Shown one piece after another: positions 1 to 7,326 of a stretch of 64,000 nucleotides of DNA; the first letter of the stretch is position 1, and each line of letters starts with the position of its first letter. The DNA is from Microbispora sp. NBC_01189 (GTDB lineage Bacteria > Actinomycetota > Actinomycetes > Streptosporangiales > Streptosporangiaceae). Position numbers and translations under genes: made by a program. The notes under the pieces were generated by a model. That model was not told the DNA's origin, did no database searches, and saw only the letters and a program-made list of their open reading frames with translations. Location: the NCBI RefSeq assembly GCF_036010665.1, contig NZ_CP108581.1, forward strand, positions 2,523,501 through 2,587,500. The letters run 5' to 3'.

Positions 1-159
1 CAGCTCGAGGAGGTCGTCGGCACGATCCCGGCCGAGCGGGCGCTGGCCTTCCAGCGTGCCTACCCGCTGGCCTTCTTCGAGCAGCACTTGCGCGGCCGTC
101 CGCAGGCGTTGCTGCGGGGCCCGTCAGCCGCCTTCCCTGAGGTCTCCTACCGCCGCTGA
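1..159 (+). CDS. C-terminus of an alpha/beta hydrolase (acetylhydrolase-like), cut by window start
   Basis: Only the last 52 residues are present, ending at a TGA at 157-159. The tail FFEQHLRGRPQALLRGPS followed by a short PEV segment resembles the C-termini of actinobacterial alpha/beta hydrolases related to platelet-activating-factor acetylhydrolase, where the last helix precedes a 'LLxGPSxxFPEV' ending. The catalytic residues lie outside the window, so the enzyme class is inferred from this tail alone. The gene converges on the two-component pair, with only 6 bp between the stop codons. Confidence 0.55.
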   Translation, partial: QLEEVVGTIPAERALAFQRAYPLAFFEQHLRGRPQALLRGPSAAFPEVSYRR

Positions 160-165
160 TGGCGC

Positions 166-840
166 CTACCCGCCGGCCGTGACAACGCCGCCCTCGTAGG
201 CGGCGATGACGAGCTGCGCCCGGTCGTGCGCGGCGAGCTTGGCCAGCAGGCTGCGGATATGTGTCTTGACCGTGGCCGGCCCGATGCCGAGTCGCTCGGC
301 GATCTGCGGGTTGGTCAACCCTCGAGCCACCAGCACGAGCACCTCCCGCTCCCGGCCGGACAGCTGGGTCAGCCCCGCCGCCAGCCGGGCCGGGGTTCCG
401 GTGGGCTCGCGCCGGGCGAACTCCCCGATCAGCCGCGTGGTGACCGACGGGGCCAGCAGCGCCTGTCCCTCCCCCACAATGCGCAACGCCTCCAGCAGGT
501 CGCCCGGCCGGGTGTCCTTCAGCAGGAATCCGCTGGCTCCGGCCCGCAACGCCCCGTAGACGTACTCGTCGAGATCGAACGTGGTCAGCATCACCACCCG
601 CGTCTCGGCGGTCACCGGGTCGGCCCGGATCAGCTCGGTGGCCTTGATCCCGTCGAGGCCGGGCATGCGGACGTCCATGAGCACCAGGTCGGGCCGGAGG
701 CCGCGGGCCAGTTCCACCGCCTGCTCCCCCGTCCCGGCCTCGCCGACGGCCTCCAGGTCGGGGGCGGTGTCGATCAGCCTGCGCAGCCCCGCGCGCAGCA
801 ACGCCTGGTCCTCGGCGACCAGCACCGTGAACGTGCTCAC
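166..840 (-). CDS. NarL/FixJ-type response regulator
   Basis: A 224-residue cytoplasmic transcription factor. The receiver domain (about residues 5-120) has the acidic pair AEDQ, the phospho-acceptor Asp in LVLMDVRMPG, the conserved Thr in VVMLTTFD and the Lys in FLLKDT. A LuxR-type helix-turn-helix follows (LSGREREVLVLVARGLTNPQIA, with TVKTHIRSLLAKL as recognition helix). It overlaps the 3' end of the histidine kinase gene by 4 bp, so the two are translationally coupled and almost certainly partners. The signal and target genes are not visible from the sequence. Confidence 0.93.
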   Translation of the reverse strand: MSTFTVLVAEDQALLRAGLRRLIDTAPDLEAVGEAGTGEQAVELARGLRPDLVLMDVRMPGLDGIKATELIRADPVTAETRVVMLTTFDLDEYVYGALRAGASGFLLKDTRPGDLLEALRIVGEGQALLAPSVTTRLIGEFARREPTGTPARLAAGLTQLSGREREVLVLVARGLTNPQIAERLGIGPATVKTHIRSLLAKLAAHDRAQLVIAAYEGGVVTAGG

Positions 841-1985
841 CTCTCATCCTCCCCGGAACCGCCTGGCAACAGCAGCCTTGCGCGAACGGCGAAGCCGCCT
901 CCGGGCTCCGGTCCCGCCGAGAACGTCCCGCCGTACAGGATGACCCGCTCTTCCAGCCCGGCCAGCCCGTGGCCCCCCTCACTCGGCGCACCCCCGCGAC
1001 CGTCGTCGACGACCTCGACCACCAGCTCGCGCTCCGCACGGGTGCCGACCGCCACCCGACATCGGGCCGGGCCGGCGTGTTTGAGCACGTTGGTCAGCGA
1101 CTCCTGCACGAGGCGATAGACGACGAGGGCCGCCTCGTCGCAGAGCGCGAGGCCAGGCTCGACGTCGAGCTCCACCCGGACGTCGCCGACCGGAATCGCC
1201 GCGACCAGCTCGCGCAGGGAGTCCAGCGTGTACGGCGGGCCGTCCTGGTCCCCGGAGGCGTCGCGGAGCAGACCGAGGAGGCGGCGCAGGTCCGTCTGCG
1301 CCTTGCGGCTGGTCTCCTCGATGATCGACAAGGCCTCGCCCGCCTCCTCGGGGTGCGTGGTGGCGACGTGGTTGGCGATGCCGGCCCGCATGGAAATCAG
1401 GCTCATGCTGTGGGCGACGACGTCGTGCACGTCACGAGCCATGCGCAGCCGTTCCGCCGTGGCCGCGACCTGCGCCGACCGTGCGACGGCCTGCGCGGCG
1501 TACGCGCGCTGCTCCCGTACGGCAAGCCCGATCGTCCACGCCAGACCGAGCACCAGCCAGGCGAATCCGCACGCCGACGCCGCCTCCATCCACGAGGGCG
1601 AGTCGATCGCGACACTGGCGGCGGTCACCGCCAGCGTGGCCATCAGCGCCGCTACCGCCGTCCGGCGCGCTTCCAGGAGCGCCACCGCGTGCAGCGCGAC
1701 CGCCAAGGGCACGAACGCCTCCTCCCACCCGGCGAACGGCGCGAACACCGCCGCCACCAGAACCAGCGCCCAGACCAGCACCGGCCACCGGCGCCGCCCT
1801 GCCAGCGGCAGGCAGGCCAGCGCGATCATCGGCACAGCCGCATACGGCGGCACTCCGGCGGACTCCGGCACCAGCACCGCCGGCACCGAGAACCCGGCGG
1901 CCAGGGCAACGGCCGCGAAAGCGTCGACGGCGACCCAGTGTCCCGGTCGCAGCCTGCGCGCGATCAGGGGACGCCGTTCGGCCAT
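837..1985 (-). CDS. Sensor histidine kinase, HisKA_3 family
   Basis: A 382-residue membrane kinase. About five to six hydrophobic segments fill residues 15-150. The dimerisation/phosphorylation helix has the HisKA_3 motif RDVHDVVAHSMSLI (phospho-His is the first His). The HATPase_c domain has the N-box QESLTNVLKHAG, the G1 box VVDDGRGG and a GHGLAGLEERV G2 box. The ATG start has an AGGGTGGG ribosome site. There is no obvious extracellular ligand domain, as in DesK/LiaS-like kinases that sense membrane state. It phosphorylates the regulator encoded immediately downstream. Confidence 0.92.
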   Translation of the reverse strand: MAERRPLIARRLRPGHWVAVDAFAAVALAAGFSVPAVLVPESAGVPPYAAVPMIALACLPLAGRRRWPVLVWALVLVAAVFAPFAGWEEAFVPLAVALHAVALLEARRTAVAALMATLAVTAASVAIDSPSWMEAASACGFAWLVLGLAWTIGLAVREQRAYAAQAVARSAQVAATAERLRMARDVHDVVAHSMSLISMRAGIANHVATTHPEEAGEALSIIEETSRKAQTDLRRLLGLLRDASGDQDGPPYTLDSLRELVAAIPVGDVRVELDVEPGLALCDEAALVVYRLVQESLTNVLKHAGPARCRVAVGTRAERELVVEVVDDGRGGAPSEGGHGLAGLEERVILYGGTFSAGPEPGGGFAVRARLLLPGGSGEDER

Positions 1986-2249
1986 GCGCCCACCCTAGAC
2001 GGGGCCGATCAGCAGCAGCCGCGGCCGGGGCCGTGAGATCCGTCGGCAGACGGCGGCGCCCCGAGGGGCGATCGCACGGGTGGCCGACCAACGGCCATGG
2101 TGAAGGACTCGTGGTTGCTCGGTGGTAGCTCGCGTGTATGGGATACGGCATGGCACGGGGCATCACGCCTCGACATACGAGCGGAAGGAAGTGCGGACAG
2201 AGCGACAGAAGGCGGCACGCGGGGCCAGTGAACAGCACGCAACAAGTGA

Positions 2250-2295
2250 TCTTTTAATCCGTCGGTTCAGGGTTCGAGTCCCTGGCGCCCCACCA
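2250..2295 (+). other. 3' half of tRNA-Lys(UUU): attachment-site remnant
   Basis: The sequence starts exactly at a tRNA-Lys anticodon loop (CTTTTAA, 2251-2257), followed by the 3' strand of the anticodon stem (TCCGT), a complete T-arm (CAGGG-TTCGAGT-CCCTG, 2269-2285), the acceptor 3' strand GGCGCCCC and CCA. Upstream there is no D-arm or 5' acceptor strand, and 2246-2250 cannot pair with the anticodon stem. A tRNA sequence intact only from the anticodon loop to CCA is the standard footprint of tyrosine-integrase insertion (attL/attR). No integrase gene lies beside it, so the element is gone or lies outside the window. Confidence 0.75.
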
Positions 2296-2568
2296 CTCCA
2301 CCCAATCTGACCTGGGGTTTCTCGGTCGATACACACCTTGCGGTGAGAAGTTGATCTCGTTTGGTAGCTCGCGGGCACGCACCGGGCACAAGGTAGACCG
2401 TTTAGACGCCCTTCGTCAGGCCAGACCCCTCAGACGCCCGAGAGAGACCACAACCGAAGCCCTCTCAGTTGCCCACAGCGTCAAAAGCTGCCGAATGTCT
2501 ACCCCATCTCCAGGAAGCGTGGCGGGTGTTGCGCCTCGCGCCGCTCAGGGCTGCAATCGCCGTACACG
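2296..2568. other. Non-coding stretch next to the tRNA-Lys scar
   Basis: About 270 bp with no gene I can support on either strand. Open frames here are short and have no recognisable protein features. The stretch contains two loosely similar CAGACGCC/TTAGACGCCC segments (about 2400-2450). Lying between an attachment-site scar and a decayed kdp locus, it is probably residual DNA of a lost mobile element. Confidence 0.4.
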
Positions 2569-2715
2569 TCATTTTCGCCGGGATCGTGCGACGGCGATCG
2601 CAATGGTGATCAGCATGACCAGCAGGATGATGGTGCCGATCAAAGCGTGGGTGTGCCCGTAGTGGGGCAGATCAGTGGGCCGATACGAGATCTGGCCGAC
2701 GACGAAGGAAGCCAT
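2569..2715 (-). CDS. Small single-pass membrane protein (48 aa)
   Basis: A short intact frame from ATG (2713-2715) to TGA (2569-2571). The N-terminus MASFVVGQISYRPTDLP leads into HYGHTHALIGTIILLVMLI, a His-containing segment followed by one strong transmembrane helix (about residues 24-43) and a basic ARSRRK tail, giving a cytoplasmic C-terminus by the positive-inside rule. No strong Shine-Dalgarno site is visible. It lies 50 bp downstream of the KdpD-like gene on the same strand. I do not recognise the family. The membrane topology makes a chance frame less likely, but the call is tentative. Confidence 0.45.
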   Translation of the reverse strand: MASFVVGQISYRPTDLPHYGHTHALIGTIILLVMLITIAIAVARSRRK

Positions 2716-2764
2716 GTCGAGTCACGCGGAGTCTGGCGTGCTTGCCCTCCTCGGAGGAGGATCC

Positions 2765-3517
2765 TCAAGCGTTCTCATGGGTGGGTCGAGCGGTGTCGAG
2801 CGCACGTCCGGCCTGGTCGGCAAGGATCACCGCGACGAGGCGGGCCTGCGGCGACGGGATGGTCCCGGCCACGGGCCGGAGCATGAATCGCCCGTAGTAG
2901 TGGCCGTTGGCGAATGTCCGTAGCTCGATCTCCTGGGCAGGGAGGCCATTGCGGTCGACGTCCCAGTGTTTGCGGCCGACGACCACGGTGCCGTCCCTTT
3001 CCAGCCGTGCCGGGTGGCCGAGGAGCGAGCCGTACTCGAACCGGCAGCCGCGCAGGCCGAGAAGGGCGATGAGCTGCTCTCTCACATGGTCGACGACGAC
3101 GGCGGGCGATCTGCTGGACTGCGCCAGCTCGGCGGTCCGGTGGATCCGGGACAGGTGCTCGGCGTCGGTGACGGCGACCACCTCCAATCGGCGCGCCCGA
3201 GCGGCCAACTGCGAGACCACCAGCGCCACCGCGAGGAGCAGCACCGTCGTTGCGATGTCGGAGGTCTTGGCGATGGTGAAGCGCCCGTAGGGCTGGGTGA
3301 AGAAGAAGTCGAACCATGCGGCGGCCGACAGCGCCGCGAGAACACCGGCGAGCCGGCGCCCGTAGACGGCCACCGCGACCACGATCACGACCAGGACGAG
3401 GGCCACGTCGACGGTACGGAAGGTGCCGCGGAACGGAACGAGGAGCACCGAGAGGACGGGTGGGGCCAGCAGTGCGACCACCAGCGTCAAAGCGTCTTTT
3501 TCCAGATGACGAGGCAT
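2765..3517 (-). CDS. DUF4118 (KdpD-like) sensor fragment without kinase domain
   Basis: A 250-residue protein. Four hydrophobic segments (about residues 10-105) carry the KdpD-type DUF4118 signature WFDFFFTQPYGRFTI; a helical linker (QLAARARRLEVVAVTDAEHL) and a GAF-like region follow to about residue 240. KdpD proteins also have N-terminal KdpD/USP domains and C-terminal HisKA/HATPase domains, all absent here. Free-standing DUF4118 proteins of this size occur in actinomycetes, so it may be functional, but the kdpA remnant just upstream suggests it is the surviving middle of a deleted kdp operon. Confidence 0.75.
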   Translation of the reverse strand: MPRHLEKDALTLVVALLAPPVLSVLLVPFRGTFRTVDVALVLVVIVVAVAVYGRRLAGVLAALSAAAWFDFFFTQPYGRFTIAKTSDIATTVLLLAVALVVSQLAARARRLEVVAVTDAEHLSRIHRTAELAQSSRSPAVVVDHVREQLIALLGLRGCRFEYGSLLGHPARLERDGTVVVGRKHWDVDRNGLPAQEIELRTFANGHYYGRFMLRPVAGTIPSPQARLVAVILADQAGRALDTARPTHENA

Positions 3518-3626
3518 GTCTCACACCTCCGGTTCCTGTCTACCATGACTGTTCATGCCGGCCTGTGGCTGAGGGTTAGGGGAAGGCTCGCCGCGCTCAC
3601 GCAGGGTCCCGCCTGGGCGTTGCAGT

Positions 3627-3870
3627 TCACCCGAAGGTGCGATGCAGTCCGTCGGCGAGGGGACCGAGCGACAGGACGGGCAGGTAGCTGAGACCGCTGA
3701 CGATCAGGGCCGTGCCGAGGGTCATCAGCGCGAACAACGGCCCGTGAGTGGGCAGTGCCCACTGCCGTACGCCCAGCGGGCGATCCGACGGCAACGGCGG
3801 ACCCGGCCAGGACGACGGCGGGAATGGGTTTGGCCCAGGAGGCGTAGGTCGGGGTGAGGCACACGGCGCC
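3627..3870 (-). pseudogene. kdpA: kdpA C-terminal remnant (K+-transporting ATPase subunit A)
   Basis: One minus frame reads LPTHGPLFALMTLGTALIV and then a hydrophobic LSYLPVLSLGPLADGL, matching the last transmembrane segment and ending of KdpA, the potassium-selective subunit of the KdpFABC pump. Immediately upstream, a different frame reads AKPIPAVVLAGSAVAV, matching the preceding KdpA segment, so a frameshift separates the two pieces. The rest of kdpA is missing: the alpha/beta hydrolase gene ends 9 bp beyond the fragment. The remnant is non-functional. The degenerate frame and the family match are seen; the deletion history is inferred. Confidence 0.7.
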
Positions 3871-3886
3871 TTGGACAATCTGGTGC

Positions 3887-4702
3887 TTATCGGGTCGGTT
3901 CGGCGAAGAAGGCTGCGATCGCCGACTTCATTCGCGGGTCGAACAGCGCGGTGGCATGCCCTCGACCGGGAAGCAGGACCAGGCGCGCGTCCGGGATGCC
4001 GGACGCGGAGGCACGCACCAGATCGGGCGGAACGAGCCGATCGCGAGTGCCGCCCACAAGTAACACGGGTGCGCTGATCTCTGCGAGCCGTCCGGTGACG
4101 TCCCAGGTCTGGGCCGCTTCCACGAGCGCGGCCTCACCAGGCGCGCGAGGCCGGCCCCGAGACAACCCGAACGCGGCCAGCAACAGCAGCCGCAGCGGAC
4201 CGTGCGCGATCAGGCGGCTGCCAATCAGGGCGCCGGACCGCCCCTGGCGTTCCAGTTCCACCAGCCGCAAGAGATCCCGCAGACCGTGCTCGCCGACTCG
4301 GCTCGCGGCGATGCAGAGCGCGAGGCGACGCACGGCCTGTGGGTGGTCCAGCGCCAACTGCAGGGCGGTGAGCCCCCCGCCCGAGATGCCCATGACGTCC
4401 ACCGGTTCCCCGAACCGTTCACGGAACGCGGTGGCGTGCCATCCAGCGAGTTCAGCGATGGTCATGCCCGAGGGTGGGCGCACCGGACGGTGGATCAGGT
4501 GGACCGTACGCTTGAATCCGCTGGCAAGTGCGGCGGTGGACCAGGCCGCCATCTGCGGCACCCGTACGGACAAGTCGGCACCCCGCCCCAGGCCGGGCAG
4601 GACCACCAGCGGCGGTCCTTCGCCCATGGCCACCGCCGACAAGCCGTCGTTCAATCGCTCTCCACGCACGTGTCCCCGATCTCGGGTCATGCCAGATGCC
4701 AT
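3887..4702 (-). CDS. Alpha/beta-fold hydrolase
   Basis: A 271-residue cytoplasmic hydrolase. The oxyanion-hole region is VVLPGLGRGAD, the nucleophile elbow is GISGGG (Ser), the acid is in LVGGTRDRLVPPD, and the catalytic His is in GRGHATALF. This layout fits esterase/lipase or haloperoxidase-like members; the substrate cannot be deduced. The frame is open upstream to 4942, but the upstream translation looks random. The ATG at 4702 is therefore preferred, with 4690 as an alternative; neither has a clear ribosome site. Confidence 0.85.
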   Translation of the reverse strand: MASGMTRDRGHVRGERLNDGLSAVAMGEGPPLVVLPGLGRGADLSVRVPQMAAWSTAALASGFKRTVHLIHRPVRPPSGMTIAELAGWHATAFRERFGEPVDVMGISGGGLTALQLALDHPQAVRRLALCIAASRVGEHGLRDLLRLVELERQGRSGALIGSRLIAHGPLRLLLLAAFGLSRGRPRAPGEAALVEAAQTWDVTGRLAEISAPVLLVGGTRDRLVPPDLVRASASGIPDARLVLLPGRGHATALFDPRMKSAIAAFFAEPTR

Positions 4703-4966
4703 GCTCACGTAACGGCGCCGAACTCGAAAAGTTCCGACATTGACGCGCTCGCGACCCCTCATGACAAGGCCGTCGGTAATCTCATTCGTATTCGAGCAAA
4801 CGTGGTCCCGGCCGGATTCGGGTGCAGGAGACAGCGAAGTGTGAGTGTCGGGTAAGGGGACTCGAAGCCTCGGTCCGGAGCGAACTCCCGAGGTGCTCGC
4901 TCCGTCCCGTCCGTACGTGCCGGTGCAGATGTTGCGCTTCAACTCAGCTCAGGCATGCTGGGCTGC

Positions 4967-5140
4967 ATGTCCGCTCAAGACCTCCCCAGCCCGCTTGCGG
5001 ATTTCTTCGACTGCGGCTGCCCCGACATCTACTTCTGCCCGACCTCGCGGGAGGTGGAGTGTCCTCGACACAGTGGCTTCGCCGTGTGCTGCGATGCGGT
5101 GGATCTGCATATCCCCGCGCGGACGCCGATCCCTGACTGA
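4967..5140 (+). CDS. Small cysteine-rich protein (57 aa), tentative
   Basis: A short frame starting MSAQDLPSPLADFFDCGC. It holds six Cys: CGC, YFC, a Cys-Pro two residues before a His, and a CC pair, in a spacing that could bind a metal such as zinc (CxC...C...CPxH...CC). No hydrophobic segment or signal peptide is present and no clear Shine-Dalgarno site precedes the ATG. I do not recognise the family. Codon use is compatible with coding, but chance open frames are common at this GC content. Confidence 0.4.
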   Translation: MSAQDLPSPLADFFDCGCPDIYFCPTSREVECPRHSGFAVCCDAVDLHIPARTPIPD

Positions 5141-5302
5141 TCGTTCCGCCTGCCTGACGCGAAGCGGCAGCGGGCCGGTGACGGAGGGACAGGATCGTCA
5201 TCGTATGTGCGTCACCGACCGCCGTTCCTTCCTCAGCCCCGCTTGGCGACCGGAACGTTCACCGGGGCGCCCAGGTTTCGCGTGGGGGGCGAACCCCAAC
5301 TT

Positions 5303-5449
5303 TCAACCGCCTCTGCGATCTGCGATGTCCATGAGTGTCTCGCCTACCTTCTCGGCGTCGAACACCCGTGAGTCCGGGATCAGTGGCTGCACGAGTGCAG
5401 CGGTCGTCGTCTTGCCCGCGCCGTGGGTGCCGTTGAGCCATACGATCAC
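5303..5449 (-). pseudogene. Truncated P-loop ATPase/kinase (N-terminal 48 residues)
   Basis: From a GTG at 5449 the frame reads VIVWLNGTHGAGKTTTAALV, a beta-strand plus Walker A motif (GTHGAGKT), followed by IPDSRVFDAEKVGETLMDI, matching the first 40 or so residues of actinobacterial AAA-family/shikimate-kinase-like small ATPases of about 180 residues. The frame then stops and no adjacent frame continues the fold. It is a 5' fragment of a lost gene, another sign of decay in 2-5.5 kb. Confidence 0.65.
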
Positions 5450-5572
5450 GGAGCCCGATGCTACGTAGTGCTGTGCCGGTCCGTGGGAACGGACGCCGAG
5501 AAAAAAGTGCCGTGGCGGACCGGTGTGAGCCGGATCACTCGAACGGCCGGCGGATGGCGGACAGGACTCTGT

Positions 5573-6211
5573 GTGGACCATTCATTGCGCCAGAGAGTGC
5601 GGCAGGGTGACCCCGCGGCTTTCGGTGAGCTGTTCGACCGGGAAGCCCAGGCCGTCTATCGGCACGCCCTGCGGTTGTCGGGGAACCCGCAGGTCGCCGA
5701 GGAGGTGGTGTCGGTGACGTTCCTGGAGGCCTGGCAGGGGCGTCACCGGCTGCTCCCGGAGGGGGACAGCCTGCTGCCCTGGCTGCTGGGGATCGCCACC
5801 AATGTCCACCGCAACGTGGCCCGCACCGCCCGGCGGCACCGCGAGGCGCTGGCCAGGCTGCCTCCGCGAGAGGTCGTCACCGACTTCTCCGACGAGACGG
5901 TCGATCGGATGGGCGACGCCGAGAAACTGCATGCCGTACGGGCGGCCCTGGCGAGGCTGCGCCGGGCCGACCGTGAGGTGTTCACGCTGTGCGTCTGGGC
6001 CGGGCTGAGCCATGCCGCCGCAGCCGAGGCGCTGGGCATTCCGGAGGGCACGGTGCGCTCTCGTCTGTCCCGGGCGCGTACCCGCCTCGCCAGGCTGACC
6101 GACGAGGAACTGAGAAAGACGCGTGCGAAACCCGAACGGCCCCGGCCCGGCGGACAGCACCTGGTGAGCCGTCTCCAGACGGCCCGGTCGACACAGGAGA
6201 CGATCCGATGA
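5573..6211 (+). CDS. Sigma-70 family (ECF-type) RNA polymerase sigma factor
   Basis: About 212 residues. Region 2 (DPAAFGELFDREAQAVYRHA...PQVAEEVVSVTFLEAW) and region 4 (ALARLRRADREVFTLCVWAG... LGIPEGTVRSRLSRARTRL) are both complete, including the region-4 helix-turn-helix. The GTG at 5573 is chosen because an AGGA site lies 6-7 nt upstream and because the preceding translation is not conserved-looking. The stop overlaps the next gene's ATG, so sigma factor and CU044_5270 protein are translationally coupled; the partner may act as a membrane-bound anti-sigma or signal component. Confidence 0.9.
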   Translation: MDHSLRQRVRQGDPAAFGELFDREAQAVYRHALRLSGNPQVAEEVVSVTFLEAWQGRHRLLPEGDSLLPWLLGIATNVHRNVARTARRHREALARLPPREVVTDFSDETVDRMGDAEKLHAVRAALARLRRADREVFTLCVWAGLSHAAAAEALGIPEGTVRSRLSRARTRLARLTDEELRKTRAKPERPRPGGQHLVSRLQTARSTQETIR

Positions 6212-7257
6212 ACGCGCACCAGCACCGCGGCACCGATCAGCCGGCGGACCGGAGGGACGAGCTCCCGGTGCCCGCGTCTTCGAATCTCGACGCCGACCGT
6301 TTCCGGATCCTCAGGGAGCACTTCATGGCCGAGATCGTCAATGACGAGCGCAGGACGTCCCCCGCCCCGCGTGTGTTCCGCACGCGACCCCGGCCCGTCC
6401 TGGCGGGGTTGGCGGCCGCGGCGGCGCTGGCCGTCGGTGCGGCCGTACTCCTCGCGGGAGCCGTGCCGGCGGCGACGCCGGAGCCCGGACGGCGACCCGC
6501 CGGCACGTCGGTGGCGGCGAGCCGGCTGGCCGTGGTGCCGCTGGGCGCGGCCAGCTCCGACGACGTGAGCGGGCAGTTGGAACGCATCTCGCTGGTGGCG
6601 GCCAGGTCCTCGGCGGAGGGAGGCAGATACTCCTACCGCAGGACCCAGTACGCCTTCGCCGTCCCGGTACGGGAGCAGACCATGCCGGGTGAGGGCCCGA
6701 TGGAGATGCAGCCCATGGTCAGGCGAGAGATCTGGGTCGAGCAGCGGCGGTTCAACGGCAAGGGGCTGATCATCGACAACGGCCGGCAGGAGGAGTACGA
6801 CCAGGGCGACGTCGACTACCGCCACCGGTACGAGGAACTCGCCACGCTGCCGACCGGCCCGGACAAACTGCTGAAGGCGATCTACGCCGACCCCGAGACG
6901 AAGGAGGGTGACGGCACGACCAGGCAGCAGCGGGCGTTCGACACCATCGGCACCTTGCTTGAGCAGGAGGTGCTGCCGCCCGCGCTCGGCGCGGCACTGT
7001 ACAGGACGGTGGCGAGGATCCCCGGCGTGACGATCGTGGACAGGTCCCAGGACGCCGCGGGCCGCGAGGGGATCGCCGTGGCCCGGGAGGACAAGGGCGC
7101 ACGAACCGAGTGGATCTTCGACCGGACGACGCTGGAATACCTCGGCCGGCGCAAGGTGCAGACCGAGGACACGCGGTGGCTGAAGAAGGGCATGCTGCTC
7201 GCCACCACGGCGGTCCTCGATCGGGCCATGGTGGACAAGCTCGGCGCGCGTCCATAG
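6208..7257 (+). CDS. CU044_5270 family membrane protein
   Basis: A 349-residue protein starting at the ATG that overlaps the sigma-factor stop, with a CAGGAG ribosome site. Residues 1-60 are hydrophilic and cytoplasmic (AD-rich, FRILREHFMAEI), a single transmembrane helix follows (LAGLAAAAALAVGAAVLLAG), and the rest is extracytoplasmic. The extracytoplasmic part shows features typical of CU044_5270 proteins in Streptosporangiales: a Tyr/Arg-rich stretch with an EIWVEQ-type motif, LPTGPDKLLKAIY, and LPPALGAALYRTVARIPGV. Its molecular role is unknown. The fixed pairing with a sigma gene suggests control of sigma activity from the envelope; this is inference. Confidence 0.85.
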   Translation: MNAHQHRGTDQPADRRDELPVPASSNLDADRFRILREHFMAEIVNDERRTSPAPRVFRTRPRPVLAGLAAAAALAVGAAVLLAGAVPAATPEPGRRPAGTSVAASRLAVVPLGAASSDDVSGQLERISLVAARSSAEGGRYSYRRTQYAFAVPVREQTMPGEGPMEMQPMVRREIWVEQRRFNGKGLIIDNGRQEEYDQGDVDYRHRYEELATLPTGPDKLLKAIYADPETKEGDGTTRQQRAFDTIGTLLEQEVLPPALGAALYRTVARIPGVTIVDRSQDAAGREGIAVAREDKGARTEWIFDRTTLEYLGRRKVQTEDTRWLKKGMLLATTAVLDRAMVDKLGARP

Positions 7258-7269
7258 CCGGGCGCGATC

Positions 7270-7295
7270 GCTTGACCAACGCGACCAGGTCAAGC
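7270..7295. terminator. Hairpin between convergent genes
   Basis: GCTTGACC at 7270-7277 pairs with GGTCAAGC at 7288-7295, an 8-bp perfect stem with a 10-nt loop. It lies in the 69-bp gap between the CU044_5270 gene and the convergent LysR-effector gene, where a bidirectional terminator is expected. No U-tract follows, which is usual in high-GC actinomycetes. Confidence 0.5.
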
Positions 7296-7326
7296 ACCCT
7301 GCGACGACTTTCGGCCGGTGCGCGGT

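Noticed and set aside
2221..2295. A complete tRNA-Lys gene
   Set aside because: No D-arm and no pairing 5' anticodon-stem strand; only the 3' half matches.
2122..2378. Short open frames over the tRNA scar (both strands)
   Set aside because: They run through the tRNA-derived sequence and show no protein features; typical database artefacts of tRNA 3' ends.
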